Below are positions 7,868 through 15,558 of a stretch of DNA of 64,000 nucleotides, piece by piece. Where the stretch lies: NCBI RefSeq assembly GCF_017876315.1, contig NZ_JAGINU010000001.1, positions 6,262,001 to 6,326,000 on the forward strand, written 5' to 3'. The notes under the pieces were generated by a model that saw only the letters and a program-made list of their open reading frames with translations, had not been told where the DNA came from and ran no database searches. This DNA comes from Pseudonocardia parietis. GTDB lineage: Bacteria; Actinomycetota; Actinomycetes; Mycobacteriales; Pseudonocardiaceae. Made by a program: the position numbers and the translations under genes. Position 1 is the stretch's first letter; each line of letters opens with the position of its first letter.

Positions 7868-8736
7868 GCGACCGCCTCCGCGCCGTCCCGAGCGGCCTGC
7901 TCGACCGCCGTCGTCGCCATGACGAGCCAGTTCAAGCGGCCACCAGGGATCCGCCGGCCCCGGCAACGGTCCGATTCGCAGCGGGCGTCCTCGTCGCCGT
8001 CCTCCCGCACCAACGTGCGCTGACCGCAGTGCTCACACCGCGGCAACAGCCGATGCACGAGCTTGGTGCGTCCGGCGATGCGGTAGGCCCGCCAATGCAG
8101 GTGCGACAGGTGCAGGGCGGCGTCGACACCGTCCATCACGGCCGTGTCCTGGCAGTCCAGCTCGTGGTCCCACACGGGTTCGCCGTCCTGCCACGCCAGC
8201 AGCTCCTGCGGCGGGAGCGCGACGAGGGTGTCGACGGCGTTCACGAGCAGGTCGACGGCGCGGGTGACGCGCGGCCCCATCCTCGAGCGTCGCGCGGTTT
8301 GGGTGTCCCAGTCGATGCCGAGCCGTTCGGCGACGAGCTCGGCCCAGGTCTGCACCTGGTCGTCGATCTCCGCGCGCAATGCTTCGACGCCGAGGCGGAT
8401 GGGGATGGGCGCCTCCCGCGTCTGCGTGATCTTGTCTCCGCCCGCGCCGCCGCCTCTGCCGATGAGCATGGTGAGCTCGGCGACGTCACCTTTCAGGTGG
8501 GTGATCGCGTGGGCGGCGAAACGCACACAGGTGGCGCAGAGGCCGTCGGGTGTTTGGATTCCGGCGCCCACGAAAGTCACAGTCTCGCTGTGGAGGTGCC
8601 CGCAGCCGCCGGGGATCGTGCAGGGCTTCTGCCAGCCGTCATGGCAGCGGCAGTCCGGGCAGACGGTGGGGGTTTCGACGTGCCGGACCCGGTCCGCGCA
8701 CCGCTCCCCGCGCCGACACCGATGCTCCCCGGTCAC
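7864..8736 (-). CDS. phage protein with several zinc knuckles
   Basis: 290 aa, start taken at GTG 8736 because it forms GTGA with the previous stop. Zinc-binding pairs occur at both ends: CPDCRCH and CGHLH near residues 25-50, CATC near 65, and CEHCGQRTLV plus CESDRC near 240-260. The centre is an alpha-helical region (VAELTMLIGRG, then LRAEIDDQVQTWAELVAERLG). The layout resembles actinophage structural-zinc proteins of unknown role. No catalytic motif visible. Confidence 0.65.
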   Translation of the reverse strand: MTGEHRCRRGERCADRVRHVETPTVCPDCRCHDGWQKPCTIPGGCGHLHSETVTFVGAGIQTPDGLCATCVRFAAHAITHLKGDVAELTMLIGRGGGAGGDKITQTREAPIPIRLGVEALRAEIDDQVQTWAELVAERLGIDWDTQTARRSRMGPRVTRAVDLLVNAVDTLVALPPQELLAWQDGEPVWDHELDCQDTAVMDGVDAALHLSHLHWRAYRIAGRTKLVHRLLPRCEHCGQRTLVREDGDEDARCESDRCRGRRIPGGRLNWLVMATTAVEQAARDGAEAVA

Positions 8737-9026
8737 CACGTGCGCTCCGCGTCGGCACGCGCGGCGCGGGCGAGGGCCCGCAGCCGGGCTCGGCGATGCC
8801 ACCGCCACCACGGCGACCGGTCCGCCTCGAGCTCGAAGTGGTGGGCCGCGAACAGGTGGATGTTGTCCGCATCCGACCAGGGCGACCACACGATCGGGTC
8901 GCCGCCGCGGGTCGTCGCGGTGGCCCGCCATCCGGCGCCGCAGGTGGGGCATGCCCAACGGCCGATGCGGTCGGGTGGTGGCTGGCAGTGGTGGGCGGGA
9001 CTGGCCTGCGGGAGTGAGGCGACCAC
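8733..9026 (-). CDS. 97-aa phage protein with CPTC zinc motif
   Basis: First gene of the leftward 9026-6966 run, starting at GTG 9026. A -10-like TACCCT (minus strand, 9039-9034) ends 7 nt before the start codon, suggesting a leaderless transcript. The protein has one CPTCGAGW knuckle and an Arg/Ala-rich helical C-terminus. An operator-like motif lies just upstream (9047-9064). No known family. Confidence 0.55.
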   Translation of the reverse strand: MVASLPQASPAHHCQPPPDRIGRWACPTCGAGWRATATTRGGDPIVWSPWSDADNIHLFAAHHFELEADRSPWWRWHRRARLRALARAARADAERTW

Positions 9027-9046
9027 GCCCGCGAGGGTAGCGGATT

Positions 9047-9064
9047 CGTTGGGCGAAACCGACA
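9047..9064 (-). promoter_or_regulatory. operator-like motif upstream of the leftward 9026 operon
   Basis: On the minus strand TGTCGGTTTCGCCCAACG, which keeps the TGTCGG half and the central CCC of the consensus found at other phage promoters (about 12/18). It sits about 20 bp upstream of the GTG at 9026, at promoter position. The match is weaker than those at 6, 31 and 32.6 kb. Confidence 0.4.
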
Positions 9065-9088
9065 GTTCACGGCCAGTTCGTCGGGTCG

Positions 9089-9128
9089 AGTGTCACGCGT
9101 GGCACTAGGTGTGTCATTTGTGAAACAC
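9089..9128. promoter_or_regulatory. two tandem palindromes in a divergent promoter
   Basis: AGTGTCACGCGTGGCACT (9089-9106) is an 18-bp palindrome with one mismatched pair. GTGTGTCATTTGTGAAACAC (9109-9128) has 8-bp arms with one mismatch. Their centres are 21 bp apart, two helical turns, as expected for cooperating dimers on one face of DNA. They lie between the leftward operon starting at 9026 and the rightward HTH gene starting at 9147. A natural candidate binder is that HTH protein (autoregulation), by inference. Confidence 0.6.
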
Positions 9129-9146
9129 TAGTCCCCGTGATCGAGA

Positions 9147-9425
9147 ATGATCTCCCTACTACGCTGCCGGACTGTGACGGCCGGGGGCGACGAGACGAAC
9201 GAGACCCCTCCGCTGTCCCCCGACCTGGTCGAGGTGCCGATGACCGAGCTCGCCGACCGGGTGCGTCAGGCGCGGGACAACCGCGAAGCGGAATGGCGCC
9301 GAGCAGCGGCGGCAGTCTGGGAGATGCGGCGCCGTGGGAAGTCCTGGCGGGAGATCGGGGAGGTCACCGGCGAGCCCTGGCCGACCGTCCGCCGGTGGGC
9401 GCACCGGTACAAGCCCGCGGAGTAG
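9147..9425 (+). CDS. helix-turn-helix protein, first gene of the rightward transfer-like block
   Basis: 92 aa from ATG 9147; GTG 9174 and ATG 9240 are alternatives, and the latter gives a clean 61-aa HTH protein (MTELADRVRQARDNREAEWR). The DNA-binding part is RGKSWREIGEVTGEPWPTVRRW (about residues 61-82), a resolvase/sigma-4-like HTH. As first gene after the tandem palindromes it may regulate the block. Confidence 0.6.
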   Translation: MISLLRCRTVTAGGDETNETPPLSPDLVEVPMTELADRVRQARDNREAEWRRAAAAVWEMRRRGKSWREIGEVTGEPWPTVRRWAHRYKPAE

Positions 9426-9444
9426 CCGCTGATCGGCGGGCCGC

Positions 9445-10020
9445 ATGAGCGCCCGCCGCCCGAACATCGCGCACACCGCGCTCACGCTCGGTGTCGTCGG
9501 CTCCCTCGCGTTCAACGTCGCGTGGGCGTGGCCGAGCCCCGTCCTCGTCGGCGTCGGCGTGCTCATGGCGTTCACCCTCCCGACCGCCGTCGCACTGTGG
9601 CGCGCGTCTGGCGAGCTCACCGGCTGGCCCCGCACGGAGCGGGCGCTCGTCATGGGGTTCATCGCCGCCGGGGCTGGCCTGTACACGGCCGTGCACGCGA
9701 CCTTGCTGCTCCACGATGCAGGGCTGCCGTGGGCGATCGCCTGGCTGCCCGCGCTCGTCGGTGAAGCCCTCGTCGTGATGGCCGCCCGGGCGGACACGCC
9801 CGCTGTGTCAGTCCGCGAAAAGTCCCGCCAAAAGGCGACCCCCCGTAGCCCGGCGAAGAAGCCGGTGTCCCCTGATCCCGCTCCCCCGCAGTCGCCGCCC
9901 GCTGTCTCCCCAGGGCAGTCGGGCGGCGACGAGTCCCCCGAGGACCGCAAGAGGCGCCAGGCCGCAGACCGGCAGGCGCGACGCAGGCAGAGGCAGCGCG
10001 AGGAGAGGACAGCGGCATGA
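9445..10020 (+). CDS. DUF2637-like membrane protein
   Basis: 191 aa, ATG with GGCGGG upstream. Four hydrophobic helices in the first 115 residues (about 10-30, 33-50, 68-90, 95-113) end in HDAGLPWAIAWLPALVGEALV, the pattern I associate with DUF2637 proteins of Streptomyces plasmids and integrative elements. A long basic Lys/Arg/Gln tail follows (RRRQRQREE), suited to contacting DNA or partners at the membrane. A neighbour of TraB/FtsK genes in transfer regions, hence a Spd/spread-like role is inferred. Confidence 0.6.
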   Translation: MSARRPNIAHTALTLGVVGSLAFNVAWAWPSPVLVGVGVLMAFTLPTAVALWRASGELTGWPRTERALVMGFIAAGAGLYTAVHATLLLHDAGLPWAIAWLPALVGEALVVMAARADTPAVSVREKSRQKATPRSPAKKPVSPDPAPPQSPPAVSPGQSGGDESPEDRKRRQAADRQARRRQRQREERTAA

Positions 10021-10268
10021 GGAACACGGTTGACCACGGCCTGGAGTGGCTGGACAGGGCGATGTCGGCGGCGCGCAGAACCATCGGGGATGCGCACACG
10101 GCGGCGATGAGGCTGGACTACGCCAGCCAGGACGGCGTCATGTTCGACGAGGGGCAGCGTGACGCGCTGAAGGCGCGCCTGCACCGCATCGCCGCCGAAG
10201 CCCGCGCCATCGAGGCCGAGATCGCCGCGCTGCACGCCGAGCGGCGCGGGGAGGTGGCTGCCCGATGA
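10017..10268 (+). CDS. 83-aa helical protein
   Basis: ATGA overlap with the preceding gene. Almost entirely alpha-helical with a coiled-coil-like C-terminal half (LKARLHRIAAEARAIEAEIA). No recognised family; one of several small proteins between the DUF2637-like and FtsK-like genes. Confidence 0.55.
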   Translation: MRNTVDHGLEWLDRAMSAARRTIGDAHTAAMRLDYASQDGVMFDEGQRDALKARLHRIAAEARAIEAEIAALHAERRGEVAAR

Positions 10269-10489
10269 GCATGACGGTGGCGACCGACCGGTCACTGATG
10301 GACGAGGCGGTGGCCCGTCTGCGGCATCACGCCGCCGTGCTGCGGTCGACGGGGCATGGGGAGACGGCGATCGAGATGGACGACTTCGCCGACGACATGC
10401 TCACCGATTTCCGGTCGGGGCAGTGCGAGCAGTGGCAGTTGCACGGCTTGGCCGCCCTGATGGGTGTGACGCGGGTGGCGGGATCGTGA
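10265..10489 (+). CDS. 74-aa hypothetical protein
   Basis: ATGA overlap with the preceding gene. Helical, moderately acidic (EMDDFADDMLTDFRSGQC), no membrane segment and no recognised domain. Supported by coupling at both ends. Confidence 0.5.
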   Translation: MSMTVATDRSLMDEAVARLRHHAAVLRSTGHGETAIEMDDFADDMLTDFRSGQCEQWQLHGLAALMGVTRVAGS

Positions 10490-11013
10490 CCCGCCTGGTG
10501 GTTGGCGGTGTGGTCGCCGGGCTGCTGCTCGCCCACGGCGGCGGCGGGCTCGTCGTCCTGCTGCTGCTCGCCGCAGCCGTGTGGATGATCCTCGGCCGGC
10601 TCGGCGGGGCACGCGGTGGTCGCGTCGCGGTGGGCCACTCGCACGGTGTCGGCCGGACGTTGCTACGCCACGAAGGCGGCCACGTCGTCGGGGCGAAGGC
10701 GACGAACAACTTCCGGAAGGCGCGGGTCAGCAAGCACGAGGGGCTCGTGACGCTGCGCGACCCCGAGAAGCTGACCCCGGCCCAGTACATGGCGTTCTGC
10801 AAGGTCGGCGAGGTCGCGGCCGGCACGGGCGAGGGCTGTTCGGCGGACCGGCGCAACTACCGGGAGGAGATCGGCCGGTTGAAGGCGCAGGGCAAGACGC
10901 CGGCCGAGATCCGGAAGGAGCAGCGGATCGCAGACAAGCTCGCGGACCGTTGGGCTTCGCACCCCGACGTTGACCACTGGGCGGACCGGCTCGACGAGCG
11001 GGGGCGGCTGTGA
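10486..11013 (+). CDS. membrane-anchored HExxH protein resembling an M41-type peptidase domain
   Basis: 175 aa from GTG 10486 (GTGA overlap). A single or hairpin membrane segment occupies residues 4-35. The soluble part begins TLLRHEGGHVVGAKA (about 57-71): HEGGH is an HExxH zinc site in the same context as the HEAGHAVVA helix of FtsH-type M41 peptidases. About 55 residues later GEGCSADRRNYREE could supply the third acidic ligand, as in M41 (G-x-x-x-D). There is no AAA+ ATPase. It may be a stand-alone regulatory protease or a catalytically dead relative. Confidence 0.55.
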   Translation: MTRLVVGGVVAGLLLAHGGGGLVVLLLLAAAVWMILGRLGGARGGRVAVGHSHGVGRTLLRHEGGHVVGAKATNNFRKARVSKHEGLVTLRDPEKLTPAQYMAFCKVGEVAAGTGEGCSADRRNYREEIGRLKAQGKTPAEIRKEQRIADKLADRWASHPDVDHWADRLDERGRL

Positions 11014-11255
11014 ACGCCACGACTTGGCCTGTGTGGCTGCCGTGGGCGGTCGCCGCGTTCCTGCTGATCCTCGCCGCCGCTGTCGTGGTGGAGGCGTGGA
11101 TCGGGCGCCGCCTCCTCGTCGAGGTGCGGGACCTGCGGGTCGCAGCGGACGCCACGACTGCGGCGGTCAACGAGCAGACCCACGACTTGTACGGGGCCCT
11201 GGCCGACGCCGGCCAGACGCTGGAGCAGATCCGGGACCGGGATGGGGTGCGATGA
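11010..11255 (+). CDS. 81-aa single-pass membrane protein
   Basis: GTGA overlap. One strong hydrophobic helix (about residues 8-30, WLPWAVAAFLLILAAAVVV) followed by a helical polar tail (LLVEVRDLRVAADATTAAVN). Holin-like size, but the single span and position in the transfer-like block favour an accessory membrane protein. No family recognised. Confidence 0.55.
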   Translation: MNATTWPVWLPWAVAAFLLILAAAVVVEAWIGRRLLVEVRDLRVAADATTAAVNEQTHDLYGALADAGQTLEQIRDRDGVR

Positions 11256-12556
11256 TGGGGTGGGGCTACCGCAAGCGGAAGATCTTCGGGACGCGCTGGC
11301 TGCACATGTCGATCAACGCGACGCAGAAGGGGCCGTCGTCGGTCGGGTTCAAGGTCCTCTGCTTCTCTTGGAATAGCCGCACGAAGGCGGTGCGGTTCGA
11401 CGGGCCGGGCGGTCTGTACTGGCAGCAGAAGAAGGGCCGCCAGCCGCGCGGCGGCCGGGGCAAGTCGACGGGCGGCGGTCCGCGGGGCTCGAAGGCCGCC
11501 CCTGGTGAGCGACAGCAGCATCCGATCCGGGGTGGCCCGGTCGGGTTCGGCGCACGCTGGGTGCGGCGAGGCGGCACATGGACCGCGATGCAGGCATCCG
11601 AACGGTCCTCCGGGTACGCGAAGCGCGTCACCGGGCCGTTCCAGGAGTGGCTGGATGACCGCCGCGAGTTCGGCCCCACACCGCTGGTGCGTGACTTCAC
11701 GACCGGGGAGAAGTCCGCGGCCGCGTCGGTGACGTTGCCGTGGCACGACGCCACGTTCGGGCCGCGTGACCGGAACATGGCCGCGGTCGTCGACCAGATG
11801 CGGCGGGACGAAGACAAGCGGATCGCGCTGGCTTTCCGCCCGCTGAAGTTGTCGTGGTTGGAGCGGGCCGCGATGCGGGCTCGCGGCGAGGACCCGCTGG
11901 AGTTCGCGCGGAAGTGGCACGCCACCGACGTCGCCGTGATGCAGCTCCGCTCGCAGCGGATCGCCGCCGCCGGTGCGGCGATCCCCTTCGTCGAGGCCAC
12001 GGGGGTACGAAACATCGAGCGGGCCACCGCCGCCCGGAAGCGGCGTGAAGCGCGGCTCGCGCGGGCCCACCGGTTCGCCACACCAGGGCCGGTCGCCGGC
12101 ATCCATCGGATAGCAGATCTGCACGTCAGCGCCGCAAACGACGCTGGGACCGAAGTTAAGGAGGCTGCCGTGGCCAACGCGGTGCGCACGTTCGCTGACC
12201 TGCACGACCCGGACATCGACCCGAAGGAGTTCCCGGAGGAACTGCCTGCCCACCTCGAAGAGGTGCGGGCGTTGATCGCGTCCCGGGTGGAGGAGTTGCA
12301 GGGCGAGGCTGACCGAGGCCGTGGTGATGCGGAGGCGATGGTCGCGTATGTCGACTACTTCGTGGCCGCCGACGCGGACCGGGAGCTGATCGCCCACCTG
12401 CACGATGCGATGGAAGCGGTCGAAGCCGCCGCCGCAGCGTTGCGGACCGCCGCCGAGGCCATGGACTCCGCAGGGGACGGGGTCGCGGCGGCGAAGGCCC
12501 GCGCGGAAGCCAAGTACGGCGACTGGGACGTCCCGGATTTCTGGCGGGCCGGGTGA
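11252..12556 (+). CDS. 434-aa protein with a DUF4236-like N-terminus
   Basis: Starts at ATG 11252, overlapping the previous stop (ATGATGG). The first 60 residues (MGWGYRKRKIFG, WLHMSINA, RFDGPGGLYW) resemble the small DUF4236 beta-domain. A basic linker rich in Gly/Arg/Lys, a middle domain with WLDDRREFGPTP, and a long acidic coiled-coil C-terminus (about 300-434) follow. Possible cytoplasmic scaffold for the translocase further down the operon. Function not recognised. Confidence 0.5.
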   Translation: MMGWGYRKRKIFGTRWLHMSINATQKGPSSVGFKVLCFSWNSRTKAVRFDGPGGLYWQQKKGRQPRGGRGKSTGGGPRGSKAAPGERQQHPIRGGPVGFGARWVRRGGTWTAMQASERSSGYAKRVTGPFQEWLDDRREFGPTPLVRDFTTGEKSAAASVTLPWHDATFGPRDRNMAAVVDQMRRDEDKRIALAFRPLKLSWLERAAMRARGEDPLEFARKWHATDVAVMQLRSQRIAAAGAAIPFVEATGVRNIERATAARKRREARLARAHRFATPGPVAGIHRIADLHVSAANDAGTEVKEAAVANAVRTFADLHDPDIDPKEFPEELPAHLEEVRALIASRVEELQGEADRGRGDAEAMVAYVDYFVAADADRELIAHLHDAMEAVEAAAAALRTAAEAMDSAGDGVAAAKARAEAKYGDWDVPDFWRAG

Positions 12557-12903
12557 AAGGCGGTGGCCCCGTGAACGGGCCGCGGGAGTACCCGGCCACG
12601 GTCGACGAACTCCCCGAGATCGACCGGGCGGCGATCGGGCCGCGCGTGCCGGGCGGCCGGTACCGGTCCGGCTACTGGGGCGTGACGTACCGGGTCGATG
12701 CCGTGTTGGTCGGGCACGCGGCGCGTAAGGAGATCCCGTGGTCGGATCTCGCGATCGTCGAGACCGACCTCGACGGGCCCAACGCGGGGCAGCGGCGGGT
12801 GCACTGCACCGCGTGGAACGGGAAGCGTGACCGGCCCCTCGACCCGCGCCAGTACCGGGCGCGGGTGGCCCGGCTCGGGATGGCCGGGAGGTCGACGGCG
12901 TGA
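12553..12903 (+). CDS. 116-aa hypothetical protein
   Basis: GTGA overlap at 12553; a second GTG at 12571 is an alternative start. Compact, polar, mixed alpha/beta (RYRSGYWGVTYRVDAVLVG), without membrane segments or cysteine motif. Unknown function, co-transcribed with the FtsK-like gene. Confidence 0.5.
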   Translation: MKGGGPVNGPREYPATVDELPEIDRAAIGPRVPGGRYRSGYWGVTYRVDAVLVGHAARKEIPWSDLAIVETDLDGPNAGQRRVHCTAWNGKRDRPLDPRQYRARVARLGMAGRSTA

Positions 12904-13253
12904 CGCAGGTCGGCGGGGTGGAGCCGTCCGTGGAGCGGATCTCCCGGGGCGGCGGGTTCGTCTACGTGGTGATCGCCGGGCTGTTGTTCGTGGCGTTCCT
13001 CGCGGGCGGGTGGCTGCTGCTGCTCGGCGGGGCCCTGTCGGTGGCTGTCGGGGCGAAGGCACACGCCAACTTCACCCGGAACCGCGGCGGCGACCCTGCC
13101 CGGCCGGCGCGGGGCGGGTGGGCGGCGCAGGGCTGCCACAGCTACTGCACCCGCTCCCCCGACGACGACTGCGACTGCCGCTGTGACTGCGACGGCGAGT
13201 TCCACGGCATCAACGCCGAGAACGACGACGAGGAAGAGAGGGACGTGGCGTGA
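12900..13253 (+). CDS. 117-aa membrane protein with Cys/Asp-rich tail
   Basis: GTGA overlap on both sides. One hydrophobic hairpin (about residues 19-52, FVYVVIAGLLFVAFLAGG and onward) is followed by a basic stretch and then an unusual C-terminus with six cysteines among aspartates (CHSYCTRSPDDDCDCRCDCD). The tail could bind metal or an Fe-S cluster. It is directly coupled to the translocase gene, suggesting a membrane partner. Confidence 0.5.
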   Translation: MTQVGGVEPSVERISRGGGFVYVVIAGLLFVAFLAGGWLLLLGGALSVAVGAKAHANFTRNRGGDPARPARGGWAAQGCHSYCTRSPDDDCDCRCDCDGEFHGINAENDDEEERDVA

Positions 13254-15151
13254 CCACGCGACGGCAGGCCGAGGTCGAGCTCGGCATCTTCGACAGGCTC
13301 GACATGGTGATCATGCGGTTCCCGCACGTGTTCGGGCCTGCGTTCCTCGCCGGGCTCGCGCTCGGCCTCGCCGCCGCCGCGGACTGGTGGGGCGGGTGGG
13401 CGCCGTGGGCGCTCACCGCCATCACGGTCGTCGTCGTGTTCCTCGGTGTGGAGACGATCCCGCGGCTGCCGGGGTTGAGGGAGCGTTCGTACGCCCGGCT
13501 GTGCTGGTACGGCGGCGGCGCGTGGGTGGTCGCCGCCGGCTGGCTCGGCCCTGGTTGGTCGCCGTCGTGGTCGTGGGTGCTGCTCGGGGCGCCGCCGTTG
13601 ATCGCGGCGTGGGCCGCGCTGCTGATCTTCTTGTGGCCGCCGTGGTTCAAGCATCGCCGCGTCCGGCGGGGCGTGTCGGTGACGGCGGAGATCCTGGCGT
13701 GGGACGGAGACGCTGTGTCGCTGCCCGGTGTCGAGTTGTCACACGCGTCGGCCGGCGCGGACGGCGACACGTGGTGGGCGACGCTGAAGGGTGTGAAGGG
13801 CCGTCACACGGCGAAGACCCTCCGGGACAGGATCCCGAACATCGCGTCCTGGTACGAGGTGTCCGTCGACGACGTCACGATCGAGAAGACGCGTGGCACC
13901 CGCGAGGGCGGCTACCGGATCAGGGTGCGGCAGCGCCCGAAGAGCAAGGCGGGCGTCACGTACACGGTGCCCGACGAGCGCCCGAGCCTGCGGAAGCCGT
14001 TCCAGATCGGGCACGTCAACGACGGTGTCACCCCGCTCATGTCGGAGGTGTGGCGTGACGGTCACGGCGGCGTCGACGGCCTGACCGCGGGCGCGAAGGG
14101 CTACGGGAAGTCCACGTATTACCGGCGGATGGCGGTGCAGGCGATCGCCGCCCGTGACGCCTTGTGGTTGTGCTGCGATCAGAAGCCCGGGTCGCCTGAT
14201 TACCGCGATCTCGCGCCGCGTGGCGCGTACGTGTACGCGACAGACGCCGCGGAGATCGACCTCGTGATCCGGGCGCTGCTCGTGCTGTGTCACGTCCGCG
14301 GGCAGGCAATGCGGCGTGACCGGAAGGTGCTGCTGCTCATGCTCGACGAGACGGCCCTGTACTTCGCGCCGACCCCGCCTGCGCCGTCGGACCCGGACGA
14401 GCAGGACCCTGCGGTGCGGGCCCGGCAGGCGTCCGCGGCGAAGCGGGCGGCGCAGCAGGCGGATGTGGAGCGGCAGGCGAACATCGACCGGCTGGTCGCG
14501 ATCTCCCGCGCGTTCGACATCTCGATCCACTTCGCGACGCAGCGGGGTCGGGCGCAGAAGTTGGGGGGCGCCGACGTCCGCACCGCCCTGTTGGCGGGGC
14601 AGGTGTGCGGGTTCTACTCGGCCCGGCAGGACGACTCCGCGCTGTTGTCCGGGGACCACGACTTCGACCTGTCGCAGCTCCCCCAGGGTGTGCCGGGCGA
14701 GTGCCTGATCGCGAACGGTATCCACCAGGACGTCACGCGCGGCAGCCAGCACTTCATCGATGACACGGCGGCGCGCGCTGTGGTGCAGCGGTTCGCCGAC
14801 GATCAGGGCGACCTGCACGAAGACGAGCTGAAGGCGTTGCGGGCCGAGTTCGGCGACGAGTGGGACCGGCTGCGGAAGGCCAACCGGAAGCCCACCCTCA
14901 CGATCGCGTCCGAGCCGGAGCCCGAGCCGACCGAGCCGGAGCCGCCGCGGGCGACCGGGCCGACGGAGTCGCGGCAGCTCGTGTGGGATGCCCTGGCCGG
15001 GTTCGACGGGCCGGCGTCGGTGAGTGAGGTCGCGGAGGCTGCGGGCCGGTCGGTGTCGTTGACGCGGGGCCGCCTCGCTGAGCTCGTCGAGGAGGGCCGG
15101 GCGACGCAGGAGGGGCATAACCGGTGGACCCGCTACATGGCGGTCCGGTGA
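13250..15151 (+). CDS. FtsK/SpoIIIE-family DNA translocase (TraB-like)
   Basis: 633 aa, GTGA start. The N-terminal third has four membrane helices (about 25-45, 50-72, 82-100, 105-127). The motor domain has Walker A GAKGYGKST (about 280-288) and Walker B VLLLMLDETALYF (about 360-372), then the FATQRGRAQKLGGADVR segment typical of FtsK/TraB hexamers. The C-terminus (about 570-633) is a winged-helix (VSEVAEAAGRSVSLTRGRLAEL), like the TRS-binding domain of TraB. Single-protein double-strand DNA transfer between mycelial cells is the known role of TraB. Here it is inferred. Confidence 0.85.
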   Translation: MTTRRQAEVELGIFDRLDMVIMRFPHVFGPAFLAGLALGLAAAADWWGGWAPWALTAITVVVVFLGVETIPRLPGLRERSYARLCWYGGGAWVVAAGWLGPGWSPSWSWVLLGAPPLIAAWAALLIFLWPPWFKHRRVRRGVSVTAEILAWDGDAVSLPGVELSHASAGADGDTWWATLKGVKGRHTAKTLRDRIPNIASWYEVSVDDVTIEKTRGTREGGYRIRVRQRPKSKAGVTYTVPDERPSLRKPFQIGHVNDGVTPLMSEVWRDGHGGVDGLTAGAKGYGKSTYYRRMAVQAIAARDALWLCCDQKPGSPDYRDLAPRGAYVYATDAAEIDLVIRALLVLCHVRGQAMRRDRKVLLLMLDETALYFAPTPPAPSDPDEQDPAVRARQASAAKRAAQQADVERQANIDRLVAISRAFDISIHFATQRGRAQKLGGADVRTALLAGQVCGFYSARQDDSALLSGDHDFDLSQLPQGVPGECLIANGIHQDVTRGSQHFIDDTAARAVVQRFADDQGDLHEDELKALRAEFGDEWDRLRKANRKPTLTIASEPEPEPTEPEPPRATGPTESRQLVWDALAGFDGPASVSEVAEAAGRSVSLTRGRLAELVEEGRATQEGHNRWTRYMAVR

Positions 15152-15239
15152 CCCGCCGACGGGCTGTCGGCGGGTACCGAGCACTCTATGTGGATCACCC
15201 GCCGATAGTCGATCAGTTCACCCGCTTATAGGCGGGTCA
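15149..15239. repeat. cluster of five ACCCGC repeats after the translocase gene (candidate clt/TRS)
   Basis: Copies: TGACCCGCCGA (15149-15159), inverted TCGGCGGGTA (15167-15176), TCACCCGCCGA (15195-15205), TCACCCGC (15218-15225) and inverted GGCGGGTCA (15231-15239). Known Streptomyces TraB proteins bind 8-bp GACCCGGA-type repeats in the clt locus with their winged helix. These lie immediately downstream of the translocase gene. The repeats also form hairpins, so a role in termination is an alternative. Confidence 0.5.
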
Positions 15240-15280
15240 CGCGCGCGCGTGCGCGCCTGCGCGCGAGGGGGCACACGAAG

Positions 15281-15313
15281 AGCGGCCCGGCAGCCGATGG
15301 CTGCCGGGCCGCT
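15281..15313. terminator. bidirectional terminator between converging operons
   Basis: A perfect 15-bp stem, 15281-15295 pairing with 15299-15313, closes a GAT loop. It lies between the stop of the rightward translocase gene and the stop of the leftward 15315 gene. No U-tract follows on either strand. The upstream stretch 15239-15268 is an alternating purine-pyrimidine run. Confidence 0.7.
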
Positions 15314-15314
15314 G

Positions 15315-15557
15315 TCATGCGGTCTCGGGGAGCGGTGGGGATGGGCCGACCCGGAGGGCGACCGGGGCGACTGTCCCGCTGCCGTGGCAGGCCGGGCACG
15401 GCACCCGTTGGGCTCGGGTGATGTCGAGCCCGGCGAGCCGGTGAGCGACGGCCTGCCGGGACACGCCGAACATGTCGCCGATCTCCCGGTCTAGGTAGCC
15501 GGCTTCGGCGAGCGCGACGAGCGCGGGGGTGGGCGGCAGCTTCCGCGGTCCGGCCAT
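15315..15557 (-). CDS. 80-aa HTH protein with a CPAC zinc motif
   Basis: ATG 15557. HTH: GYLDREIGDMFGVSRQAVAHRL (about residues 20-41), a sigma-4/MarR-like helix-turn-helix, followed by CPACHGSGTV, a DnaJ-like CxxCxGxG knuckle. Last gene of the long 20282-15315 operon. Likely a small DNA-binding protein. Confidence 0.6.
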   Translation of the reverse strand: MAGPRKLPPTPALVALAEAGYLDREIGDMFGVSRQAVAHRLAGLDITRAQRVPCPACHGSGTVAPVALRVGPSPPLPETA

Positions 15558-15558
15558 G

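Noticed and set aside
15239..15268. Alternating purine-pyrimidine (CG/CA) run with Z-DNA potential
   Set aside because: Short, in a GC-rich genome where such runs arise easily; kept only as a note beside the terminator.
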